From: JTS-AC122 sp050246015
GTDB taxonomy: Bacteria; Planctomycetota; Phycisphaerae; Phycisphaerales; UBA1924
Assembly (NCBI GenBank): GCA_050246015.1
Contig: JBFWWU010000006.1
Coordinates: 62,001-126,000, forward strand
Reading direction: 5' to 3'
Length of the DNA stretch: 64,000 nucleotides
Below the pieces are notes generated by a model. It did not search any database. It saw only the letters and a list, made by a program, of their open reading frames with translations, and was not told where the DNA came from. Below are positions 25,301 through 33,437 of the stretch, in pieces. Position 1 is the first letter of the stretch, and every line of letters starts with the position of its first letter. A program made the translations under genes and the position numbers.

Positions 25301-26515
25301 GAGCACGACGAGGAGGCCAAGAAGGCCGCGGTGGACTTCGACGCCGCCGGTCTGGTCGGCTGGGCCAAGAGCCACTTCGGCGTGGACCTGAACCTGTCGG
25401 ACCTGGTCGAGGCCGGCCCGGGCAAGCGGCGCGAGATCGAGGAGCGCCTCGCCGCCGCCGCCGAGGAACGCATCGACCATGCCGACCTCTCCGGCATCGA
25501 GCGGTACAACGTCGATAACTACGGACAGCAGGAACTCTGCAAATGGGTTGACAACAAACTCGGCATCAAGGTCTCCATCGAGGAAGTCAACCACGCGCGG
25601 GGCAGCGGGGGCGACGAGGCGGTCGTCGAACTCATCCTCGGCCACGCCCGCACGCTCTACGACAAGCGGGAGATCGAGTACCCGGTCGATTTCGCCATGG
25701 AGATGGCGATGGCCGTCGCGCGCCAGGCGGGCTTCCCCGCCGCCGCCGACCGGATGATCGCCTGGGCCAACCAAAGGTACAACCTCAACTGGAGCGTGGA
25801 CAAGCTCAAGTCAACCCCGCCCCAGGAGATGCGCCGCCAACTCGTGCAGGCGTCGGAAGAGTTCGTCGCCTCGGGCAAACTCGACCAAGAGATCCAGGCC
25901 GCCCTGGCGTGCACGACCCGCGAATCCCTCGTCGCGCACTTCAAGGACCGCTTCGGCGTCACCCTCCCGGACGATGTGGCGCGCAAGCAGGGCCAGGAGC
26001 GCGAGGACGCGATCCGCGCCCGCGTCGAATCGCTCCTTCGGTCGGAACTCATCTACTTCGAGCGCACCATGCTCCTGGACATCCTCGATCCATCCTGGAA
26101 GGACCACTTGTACACGATGGACCAACTCAAAGACACCATCAACTACCGGGCCTTCAGCCAGCAGGATCCGCGCATCGAGTACAAGCGCGAAGGCTCCAAG
26201 ATGTTCAACACGATGATGGAAGGCGTCCGCGACAAGGTCAGCGACTTTGTCTTCAAGTACAAGTTGACGCCGCAGGTGCAGGGCGGTCCGGGACCCGGCG
26301 CTCGCCCGCGCAGCAGCGACGGGCTGTACACCCCGCCGAGCCGCCCCGCGGCGCGCCCGGCGACACCCGCGAGCGGCGGAGGCAACGGCGCGACGCCCCC
26401 CGGCGGCGCGGTCGCCGGCGCCGGACTCGCCGGCTTGACTTCCGACCTCATGTACCCGGCCCCGACGCCGAAGGACGGAACACCTCAGGCCGGTGGAGGG
26501 TCCGCCAACGCATAG
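22301..26515 (+). CDS. secA: Preprotein translocase ATPase SecA, unusually long
   Basis: SecA drives proteins through SecYEG. Core motifs are intact: Walker A in MKTGEGKT (about 218-225), [15 protein letters not shown] (about 326), MAGRGTDIK (about 676) and '[20 protein letters not shown]'. At 1404 residues it is about 500 longer than E. coli SecA. Extra material sits in the preprotein cross-linking domain (about 365-463, a charged coiled-coil-like stretch), in the second nucleotide domain (about 686-790) and in the helical wing region (about 960-1200). The end is Pro/Gly/Ala-rich (from about 1325) and has no Cys-rich zinc motif for SecB. ATG 22301 gives the typical basic start; GTG 22268 is also in frame. 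Confidence 0.95.
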   Translation: [1404 protein letters not shown]

Positions 26516-26526
26516 AGTGTGACTGC

Positions 26527-27105
26527 ATGACCGTATCACCCGCTCAGTTCCGGATTGTCATCTACCCCGACGCGGCGCTGCGCCGCGCCGCTGCCCCGGT
26601 GCCCGCGGTGACCACGGAGGTGCGCGACGTCGCGGAGCGCATGATCCAACTCATGCGTGAGGCGGAAGGAATCGGGCTCGCCGCACCGCAGGTCGGTCTC
26701 CCCTGGCGACTCTTCGTCGCCCACGTGCCCGAGGGAGAGGACCGGTCCGCTCACGCCGAGCCGCCCTCGGCGAACCTCACGCCCGAGGTGTACATCAATC
26801 CCGTGCTCTCGAAGCCGGAGGGAGAGTTGGTCGCCTTCGAAGAAGGGTGCCTGTCGCTTCCGGACATCCGCGGCGAGGTATTCCGGCCCGAGACGATCAC
26901 GATCACCGCCACCGGACTCGATGGCCAGACGATCACCCGGCGCGCGACCGGGCTGCTCGCCCGCTGCTGGCAGCACGAACTGGACCACCTCGATGGCCGG
27001 TTGATCATCGACCGAATGACGCAGATGTCCCGCCTCAAGACCCGCAGCGCGGTCAAGGCCCTCGAAAAGCAGGCGGAAAAGCGATCCGACCGCCGCCGCC
27101 TCTGA
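26527..27105 (+). CDS. def: Peptide deformylase
   Basis: This enzyme removes the formyl group from nascent proteins. All three motifs of the family are present in the 192-residue product: GIGLAAPQVG (48-57), EGCLS (106-110, metal-ligand Cys108) and HELDH (150-154, two His ligands and the catalytic Glu). There is an insertion with Glu/Ala/Pro at about 70-85, as in some class variants, and a basic C-terminus. The gene begins 11 bases after secA ends and lies 82 bases before fmt, the enzyme that adds the formyl group, so the pair is functionally linked. Confidence 0.96.
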   Translation: MTVSPAQFRIVIYPDAALRRAAAPVPAVTTEVRDVAERMIQLMREAEGIGLAAPQVGLPWRLFVAHVPEGEDRSAHAEPPSANLTPEVYINPVLSKPEGELVAFEEGCLSLPDIRGEVFRPETITITATGLDGQTITRRATGLLARCWQHELDHLDGRLIIDRMTQMSRLKTRSAVKALEKQAEKRSDRRRL

Positions 27106-27187
27106 ATCGGGCCGGGTGCGCGGCGGTCGCTCTCCGTCTCGCCCAACTGCCCCGCCGATGGTTGCCCCGCTCCTCTACGCTTGATCG

Positions 27188-28222
27188 ATGGACATCGTCT
27201 TCTTTGGTTCCGGCGAGTTCGGGGTGCCCACCCTCGCGCGCCTGGCCTCGCCCGGCAGCGGGCACCGCGTGATCGCGGTCGTGACGCAGCCGGACCGTCC
27301 CGCTGGACGCGGCGGGAAGGTGACGCCGACTCCCGTCGCGCAGTGGGCGGCGGCCAACCTGCCCGGCGCGCGCCTCCTGAAGCCCGAACGAGTAAGCGAC
27401 CCCAGGGTGGTCGAAGAACTGCGCCACATCGCTCACGCGGCGCCCAGCCACACCGCCGTCGACGCGGGCCTTGACGCCTCACTCGTGCATCGCGACGCGA
27501 ACTCGGCGTGCTTCGTCGTCATCGCCTTTGGTCAAAAAATGCCCCGGCCGCTCCTCGAAGGCGTCTTTGCGATCAACCTCCACGCATCGCTCTTGCCCCG
27601 CTGGCGCGGCGCGGCCCCGATCAACGCCGCGATCCTCGCCGGCGATCCAGAGACCGGCAACTCGGTCATCACGCTCGCCGACCGCATGGACGCCGGGCTC
27701 ATCCTGGGCCAGTCGCGGCGCGCCATCGACCCGATGATGACCGCGGGCGAACTCCATGATCTGCTGTCGGCCGACGGGCCTGGGCTGGTGATGCGTGTCC
27801 TGGATGAACATGCCCGGCGGATGACCGCCGCCGGGGCCGTCGTGCAGGACGAATCGCTCGTCACGAAAGCCGCGAAACTCAGCAAGGCCGACGGCGTGCT
27901 GGATTTCACCCGCGGCGCGGACGAATGCCGCCGGCGCGTCCACGGGCTCACTCCCTGGCCCGGCGTCGCCTTGCTGCTGGGGGACGTGCCGCTCAAAGTT
28001 CTGCGCGTCCGCGTGGCGCCGGGGGCGGGACCGCTGGCATTACCGACCGGGAGTCTCTTCGATGTCAACAACGGCTTGATCGCGTGCGGCGGCGATACCG
28101 TATTGCAACTTCTTTCCGTCCAGCCCGCGGGAAAGCGGGCGATGGGATGGGACGAGTTTGTCCGGGGACGAACGATCGCGCCGGGCACGCCGCTGAAACC
28201 GCCGGCGCGACCGGCCGAATAA
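27188..28222 (+). CDS. fmt: Methionyl-tRNA formyltransferase
   Basis: The enzyme transfers a formyl group from 10-formyltetrahydrofolate to initiator Met-tRNA. The 344-residue product has the Rossmann start MDIVFFGSGEFGVP, the catalytic-site signature INLHASLLPRWRGAAPI (Asn, His and the following ring of Arg), and the 'D.G.I' region around MDAGLILGQ. A C-terminal tRNA-binding beta barrel follows ('GLTPWPGVALLL', then 'CGGDTVLQLLSVQPAGK'). It is about 30 residues longer than E. coli Fmt because of loops near residues 75-105. It follows def on the same strand. Confidence 0.96.
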   Translation: MDIVFFGSGEFGVPTLARLASPGSGHRVIAVVTQPDRPAGRGGKVTPTPVAQWAAANLPGARLLKPERVSDPRVVEELRHIAHAAPSHTAVDAGLDASLVHRDANSACFVVIAFGQKMPRPLLEGVFAINLHASLLPRWRGAAPINAAILAGDPETGNSVITLADRMDAGLILGQSRRAIDPMMTAGELHDLLSADGPGLVMRVLDEHARRMTAAGAVVQDESLVTKAAKLSKADGVLDFTRGADECRRRVHGLTPWPGVALLLGDVPLKVLRVRVAPGAGPLALPTGSLFDVNNGLIACGGDTVLQLLSVQPAGKRAMGWDEFVRGRTIAPGTPLKPPARPAE

Positions 28223-28271
28223 GCATGGATCAGCGGCCGCGAGCCGGCACGCATGAGGATACAAGGCACGG

Positions 28272-28904
28272 ATGCTCACTCTCTGGGACCTCATCGAACC
28301 CGTGTTCGGACGGAAGCCCCGCAAGCGGGAGAAGAAGCCGCTCATTCGCCAGGCGGTCGCGCTGACGGCGCCGACTCGCTCCGCCGCGCGGCGTGAAGCA
28401 CCTCCGAACCCGCGGCCGAGCCCCGCGACAGACGGGCGCGCGGGCGCGTCCATCTCAAGATCCTCCGAACCCGCCCGGGCTCGCTACGACCGCATTGTCG
28501 AGTCGATGCTCGCCACCTACGACATCCGTGTACGCAAGTGGCGCTCGGGCATGTCCGGCATCGCGTGGTACGTCACCTACCGCGATGGCCGCATCTCCCG
28601 GCTGATCGAATCGCCGCGCCCCAAGGGGCCAATGTCCATCGCCGTGTTCCTCCACGAGGTCGGCCACCATGCGATCGGTTTCAACCGCTACAAGCCCCGG
28701 TGCCTCGAGGAGTACCACGCCTGGACGTTCGCCATCGCACAGATGGAACTTCACGGCCTCAACATCACCGATGGTGTCCGCTACCGCATGGCGCTGAGCC
28801 TCTGGTACGCCGTTGACAAGGCGCGCCGCCGCGGCTTGCAGCAACTCCCACCCGAACTCGAGCCCTATCGCTCCCGCCCCAGCAAGCCGGCCGGGCGACG
28901 CTGA
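28272..28904 (+). CDS. Hypothetical protein with a HEVGHH metallopeptidase-like motif
   Basis: The 210-residue product has a basic, Ala/Pro-rich N-terminus (about 1-70, probably disordered) and a folded C-terminal half. That half contains VFLHEVGHHAIGF, an HExxH zinc motif with a further His, and then 'CLEEYHAWTFAIAQMEL', which could supply a third ligand (Glu or His). There is no signal peptide. AAGG lies 5 bases before ATG 28272. I cannot name a family; a zinc-dependent hydrolase is inferred from the motif. It follows fmt by 49 bases and may be in the same transcript. Confidence 0.7.
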   Translation: MLTLWDLIEPVFGRKPRKREKKPLIRQAVALTAPTRSAARREAPPNPRPSPATDGRAGASISRSSEPARARYDRIVESMLATYDIRVRKWRSGMSGIAWYVTYRDGRISRLIESPRPKGPMSIAVFLHEVGHHAIGFNRYKPRCLEEYHAWTFAIAQMELHGLNITDGVRYRMALSLWYAVDKARRRGLQQLPPELEPYRSRPSKPAGRR

Positions 28905-28912
28905 TAGGCGAC

Positions 28913-29332
28913 TCAATCCTTCGCCGAATCCATGAGCATGAGCGGGGCGTACTCGTGCCCCTCGGCGTCCTTCATGCCCGCCAGGTCGAGCGTCGGGAAC
29001 CCCGCCGTGACCTCCGACACGGTGCCGCGTTCCATCAGCACCGCGCCGTCCAACGACATCACGGTGTAGAGCGGCTCGGGATCTGCGGCCAAGACTCGCA
29101 CCCGGAACTGAGTACCGATGAGTTCGCAGATCACCCGCGGCACGTCCGCCGGCAGATCGACTTTCCAATCGATGCTCGCCGGCGGTCGGATCACGTCGCG
29201 CTCGGGACTGGCGCTGGATCGGCGCGGACCGCCGGTCATGACCGCCGCCGTGATCGCGCCGCAGACGATCAGGCCGGCACACACCGTGTGGAACAGCCTG
29301 GGACCCGGGTAATGGCGAGACGTGGATTCCAT
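28913..29332 (-). CDS. Hypothetical membrane-anchored protein
   Basis: This 139-residue protein has one N-terminal hydrophobic segment (LFHTVCAGLIVCGAITAAVM, about 13-32) and a small predicted extracytoplasmic domain with beta character (FRVRVLAADPEPLYTVMSL). The closing part reads 'GHEYAPLMLMDSAKD'. No family recognised. It ends 9 bases from the HEVGHH-protein gene, tail to tail. Confidence 0.6.
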   Translation of the reverse strand: MESTSRHYPGPRLFHTVCAGLIVCGAITAAVMTGGPRRSSASPERDVIRPPASIDWKVDLPADVPRVICELIGTQFRVRVLAADPEPLYTVMSLDGAVLMERGTVSEVTAGFPTLDLAGMKDAEGHEYAPLMLMDSAKD

Positions 29333-29456
29333 CCCGCTTCTATCGGCGGTTCCGAATTCGCACTCCGGCCAACCGGGCCGCCGGGGGCCACAACCGGCGA
29401 AATATGCTCGAAACGGACGGAAAAAACGGCACTGCCGGCTACAATCGTTGCTTCGT

Positions 29457-29531
29457 GTCCCCGTCGTCTAGCCTGGTCCAGGACACTACCCTTTCACGGT
29501 AGTGACGCGGGTTCGAATCCCGCCGGGGACA
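29457..29531 (+). tRNA. tRNA-Glu (anticodon UUC)
   Basis: Acceptor arms GTCCCCG (29457-29463) and CGGGGAC (29524-29530) pair perfectly, with discriminator A at 29531. The anticodon arm reads ACTACC-CTTTCAC-GGTAGT with anticodon TTC. The T arm has GGTTCGAATCC. The CCA end is not encoded. Confidence 0.96.
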
Positions 29532-29581
29532 CTTGCTCTGGAACTTCCTGGTTCGAGCCATTTGCTAACAAAGGACTTACC

Positions 29582-29611
29582 AAGCCCGCCGGAGAGCGGG
29601 CTTGTTTCGTT
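29582..29611 (+). terminator. Intrinsic terminator after tRNA-Glu
   Basis: Perfect 8-pair stem AAGCCCGC / GCGGGCTT with loop CGGAGA, followed by GTTTCGTT. It lies 50 bases after the tRNA on the same strand. Confidence 0.8.
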
Positions 29612-29697
29612 CGCGCCCGGGGATCGGAAGTGTTGGGGGCGATCGCGTCTTCGCATTCGCCGGCGCCGCAGGGATCGGTCAGCGGTGTTGGAAGGAA

Positions 29698-32600
29698 TCA
29701 CGCACCCAGCCGTTGATGCGCGAACGTGGTCGCCGCTTGGATCGCGGCGCGCAGTTTGGAGAGGTCCGAACCACCCCCTTGGGCCGAATCCGGCTTTCCC
29801 CCACCTTTGCCGCCGCACGCATCCGCCGCGACGCGGACCCACTCGCCGGCGCTGAGCCCGCGTTTGATCACGGCCGGGGGGACCGCCGCCATGATCATGA
29901 TTTTCCCCTCGCCGCGATCAGGTGAAAAGAGCATGATCGCGGCGCGCGGGCAGATCGCTTGGACCGTCGCGATCGCGCTCTGCATCGCTTTTCGATCCGA
30001 ACCGATGTCGATCGCGTTGACGATGATGTCGCTCAGGGAGGCGCTGGCCGCTTCGGCAATCTGCCTGGCGAGGTTCGCCGCTTCCTGCGACTTCGCCGCC
30101 GCGGCTTCCTTCTGGGCCTGCCTCACTCGCTCCTGAAGATCTCCGAGCGCGGCCCGGAGTTGGTGTTTGCGCACCGCGGGCAACGTCAGCACGTCGATCT
30201 CGGAGTGGATGTGCTGCACCTCGCCGGCGAGTTCTTCGCCGTGCAGCCGCGACGCCGCCTCGATGCGATCGGCGATGGAATCGGCGGCCTTCACCGCCGC
30301 CACCGCGGGGACGCCGGTGAGCGCGATGAAGCGCCGGACGCCCTTGGCGATCCCCTCTTCGGATGCCAGCGCAAACTCGCCGATGTCCTTGGTCGTGGCG
30401 ACGTGCGTCCCGCCGCAGAACTCGATCGAGTAATCGCGCCAGGTCGGGACACCGGGCGTATCGAGCAGCGTATCGACCGGCACCCCGATGGACACGACAC
30501 GGACCGGATCGGGGTACGCCTCGCCGAACACCGCTCGCAGGCCGTTGATCTGCCGCGCGACCGATTGCGGGGCGGGCTGAGAGTACACGGGCAGACCCGC
30601 CCGCACTCGCTCCCGCACCAGCCTCTCGATGGAGGCGATCTCTTCCACCGCGACCGGCTTGCCAAACGAAAAGTCAAACCGCAGGCGATCCTCGGCGACC
30701 AGCGAACCTTTCTGATCGACGCCCTCGCCCAGCACCGTTCGCATGCACAGATTCAGCAGGTGCGTCGCGGTGTGGTTCGAGGCGATCGCGGCCCTGCGAT
30801 GCCGGTCGATGCTCGCGTGACACTCATCGCCCACGCGGATCTCGCCGCGTGTCACGGTCCCGATGTGCATCACGTACCCCGCCAGCGCGAGCGCGGATTC
30901 GACGCGGAACTCCCCCCGGTCCCCGGCGTCGCCGGCGCCCGCGCGCGACTCCGTGACAACATGCAGACGGCCCGAATCCGCCTCCTGACCCCCCATCTCG
31001 CTGTAGAACGAGGTCCGGTTCAGGATGATCCCGACCTGCCGGCCCACGCCGATCGAGCCCGGGCGAATGCTGTTCTCGAACGTCTGGCCGTCCCAGATCG
31101 CTTCCACGCGGGCCGAGATGTCCTTGCCGGCGAACTTGGAGTGATCGTCGGTGGGCTTGATGCCCAGGCGCGCGAGTTGCGCGGTCTGCTCAGCGCCGAG
31201 CGTGAGTTTGACGGAGCCGTCGGCGGCGAACTTGCCGGCGGCGCGGGCCCGCTCGCGCTGCTCCTCCATGAGTTTCTCGAAGCCCGGCATGTCCACGCGC
31301 ATGCCGCGCTCCTCGGCCATCTGCTGGGTGAGGTCGGGGGGGAAGCCGTAGGTGTCGTAGAGTTGAAACGCATCTTCCGCGGAAATAGTCGGGTGTCCGT
31401 TGTGGGCAACTCTGCGCGTTTCCCACTCTTGAACGGCACGGTCGAGCTCTCCGCTGGCGCTGATGGATGGCGATCCAGGAGCGACCATTCGCATTACGCG
31501 AGTTCGATTGATCGCCGAGCGATACGCATCTTCGAACAACCTGATGCCTCGGTCCAGCGTCTTCCCGAAACTCTCCTCCTCGTCCCGGATCACTTCCATC
31601 ACGCGCTGCGGGTTCTTCCGGAGTTCCGGGAACGCATCGCCCATGTTGCTGACCAGTACCGGCACCAACTGATGAAAGAACCCGCTCTTGGCGTGCAGCA
31701 CCTGCCGGCCGTAGCGCACCGCGCGGCGCAGGATCCGCCGCAGCACGTACCCGCGCCCTTCGTTGCTCGGCACCGCGCCGTCCGTGATCGCGAACGTCAG
31801 CGTGCGGATGTGGTCCGCGATGACCCGGTACGCCGTGTCCACGTTCCCCTCGTCGTGCGTGCCGAGCCGGCCGGCGTACGCGCGCGCCCCGGTCAGCCGC
31901 TCGATCTCCGCGAAGATCGGATAGAACACGTCGGTGTCGTAGTTCGACCGCTTGTTCTGCAGCACGCTCGTCAAGCGCTCGAGCCCCATCCCGGTATCGA
32001 CGTGCTTTGCCGGCAACAGTTTGAGCGATCGATCCGCCTCGCGGTTGTACTGGATAAACACGTTGTTCCAGATCTCGATCACGTCAGGATCACCCACGTT
32101 CACCCGCTCCGGGACCGACCGCTTTTCAAGCCCCATCGCCGTGAGACGATCGACGTGGATCTCCGTGCACGGGCCGCACGGGCCCGTCTCGCCCATCTCC
32201 CAGAAGTTGTCCTTCATGTTCCCCGGGATCACCCGGTACGGAGGCAGGAATCGCTCCCACAGCGCCTTGGTCTCAAGATCCGGCTCAAGCCCGGCCGCCG
32301 GGTTCCCCTCGAAATACGTCGCGTACAGCGCGGCCGGAGGAAGTCCATACACCTTCGTGAGCAGTTCCCACGACCACTCCACGGCTTCCTTCTTGAAGTA
32401 GTCCCCGAACGACCAGTTGCCCAACATCTCGAAGAACGTATGGTGGTACGTGTCCTTACCCACGTCGTCGAGGTCGTTGTGCTTGCCACCCGCACGGATG
32501 CACTTCTGCGAGTTCACCGCCCGCTTCAACGTCCCCAGTTCACTGTTCGGATCAGCCTGCCCCAAAAAGATCGGTTTGAACTGGTTCATCCCCGCGTTCG

Positions 32601-32757
32601 TGAACAGCAGCGTCGGATCATCGTGCGGCACCACGGGTGACGATGGGACAAACGTGTGCCCCCCGGCGCCTCCCACAGGCTTGGATTTGAAAAAATCGAT
32701 GAACGTCGATCGGACGCGCGTAACGGTCCACTGGGCTGGCGATGACGGCATGGGCAT
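29698..32757 (-). CDS. alaS: Alanyl-tRNA synthetase
   Basis: The product charges tRNA-Ala. It has the class II catalytic core near the start (STFIDFF, 'FTNAGMNQFKPIFLG', 'QKCIRAGGKHNDLDDVG', 'HHTFFEMLGNWSFGDYFK' region), the editing domain with HTATH and, further on, CGGTHVATT (zinc-site His and Cys residues), and a C-terminal DHHA1-type domain with a coiled coil and 'GKGGGKPD'. At about 1019 residues it is longer than the E. coli enzyme (876), mainly through loops in the middle. ATG 32757 (or 32751) fits the usual start; a TTG at 32796 with GAGGA upstream is an alternative. Confidence 0.96.
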   Translation of the reverse strand: MPMPSSPAQWTVTRVRSTFIDFFKSKPVGGAGGHTFVPSSPVVPHDDPTLLFTNAGMNQFKPIFLGQADPNSELGTLKRAVNSQKCIRAGGKHNDLDDVGKDTYHHTFFEMLGNWSFGDYFKKEAVEWSWELLTKVYGLPPAALYATYFEGNPAAGLEPDLETKALWERFLPPYRVIPGNMKDNFWEMGETGPCGPCTEIHVDRLTAMGLEKRSVPERVNVGDPDVIEIWNNVFIQYNREADRSLKLLPAKHVDTGMGLERLTSVLQNKRSNYDTDVFYPIFAEIERLTGARAYAGRLGTHDEGNVDTAYRVIADHIRTLTFAITDGAVPSNEGRGYVLRRILRRAVRYGRQVLHAKSGFFHQLVPVLVSNMGDAFPELRKNPQRVMEVIRDEEESFGKTLDRGIRLFEDAYRSAINRTRVMRMVAPGSPSISASGELDRAVQEWETRRVAHNGHPTISAEDAFQLYDTYGFPPDLTQQMAEERGMRVDMPGFEKLMEEQRERARAAGKFAADGSVKLTLGAEQTAQLARLGIKPTDDHSKFAGKDISARVEAIWDGQTFENSIRPGSIGVGRQVGIILNRTSFYSEMGGQEADSGRLHVVTESRAGAGDAGDRGEFRVESALALAGYVMHIGTVTRGEIRVGDECHASIDRHRRAAIASNHTATHLLNLCMRTVLGEGVDQKGSLVAEDRLRFDFSFGKPVAVEEIASIERLVRERVRAGLPVYSQPAPQSVARQINGLRAVFGEAYPDPVRVVSIGVPVDTLLDTPGVPTWRDYSIEFCGGTHVATTKDIGEFALASEEGIAKGVRRFIALTGVPAVAAVKAADSIADRIEAASRLHGEELAGEVQHIHSEIDVLTLPAVRKHQLRAALGDLQERVRQAQKEAAAAKSQEAANLARQIAEAASASLSDIIVNAIDIGSDRKAMQSAIATVQAICPRAAIMLFSPDRGEGKIMIMAAVPPAVIKRGLSAGEWVRVAADACGGKGGGKPDSAQGGGSDLSKLRAAIQAATTFAHQRLGA

Positions 32758-33113
32758 GTCGGCTGCGATCAGAGAAGTGTGCGGGAGAACAACCAAGCGA
32801 TCCTCGGAGGGAACATCGTCCCCTTGTGAGGAAACGAAACGGCCTGGAGCATCAAATCGTTGGGGCCCCCTCTCTCAAGGGCAGCAATCGTAGTCGGACG
32901 CCGCCTGGTTTTCGTTCCCGCCAACACACACCGTCCTCCACCGTCCCGGTCGTCAGCAGACCCCCGTGAAGTTTGGCCTGTGTTCGGCTTCGATCCTTGT
33001 CGCGGCAGCGTTCGTACAGTTTCTTGTCAGCCGCTGATCCGGACGGGCGGTTTCGATACTCGAAGTCCGGACCGCAAGCAAGCGATGGCTTGCGGAGGTT
33101 GAGGAGTTAGAGC
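32758..33113. other. Intergenic stretch between alaS and the small lipoprotein gene
   Basis: About 350 bases between divergent genes, so promoters for both are expected here. No coding frame is supported. An 8-pair hairpin CCGCAAGC/GCTTGCGG lies at 33072-33095, just before the ribosome site of the next gene. Confidence 0.5.
33072..33095 (+). promoter_or_regulatory. Leader hairpin next to the ribosome-binding site
   Basis: CCGCAAGC, 8-base loop, GCTTGCGG, ending 5 bases before the GAGGAG ribosome site (33101-33106) of the lipoprotein gene. It could modulate translation or protect the mRNA 5' end; no T-run follows, so it is not an intrinsic terminator. Confidence 0.4.
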
Positions 33114-33404
33114 ATGCGTTTGGGTATGTTCACATGCAGAAGTCGTGTTCACGCGCTGACACGCCGCGGGCTGCTCTTGGGCCTGTCGGGGGCGGCGCTG
33201 TTGACGCTGGGGGGTTGCTACGGGTCGTATTCCTACTCATACCGGTCGTACTACGAGCCGTGCGAACCGGCCCATGTCGTCGTGCGCGAGACCTACTGCG
33301 ACCCGGGCCCTGCGATCATCATCGACCATCACCACGGCTCGTACTACGGGCACTCGCATGATCACGGGTATCGCGGCGGATCCCGCTGCTACCGCCGGTG
33401 GTGA
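33114..33404 (+). CDS. Small Tyr/His-rich lipoprotein
   Basis: The 96-residue protein has a signal with twin Arg (TRRGLLLGLSGAALLTLGGC), where LGGC is the lipobox and the Cys would be lipidated. The short mature part is Tyr/Ser-rich (YGSYSYSYRSYYEPC) then His/Gly-rich (DHHHGSYYGHSHDHGYRGG), with several Cys. GAGGAG lies 7 bases before ATG 33114. Such His-rich tails often bind metal, but no function is known. Confidence 0.75.
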   Translation: MRLGMFTCRSRVHALTRRGLLLGLSGAALLTLGGCYGSYSYSYRSYYEPCEPAHVVVRETYCDPGPAIIIDHHHGSYYGHSHDHGYRGGSRCYRRW

Positions 33405-33437
33405 TGCGATGCGGAGCGTTGAAATACACTCCTTGGC

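Noticed and set aside
21827..25774. 1315-residue - strand open frame opposite secA
   Set aside because: Composition is the mirror of secA codons (many Leu, Asp, Arg, His); no family resemblance.
29959..32640. 893-residue + strand open frame opposite alaS
   Set aside because: Antisense shadow of alaS.
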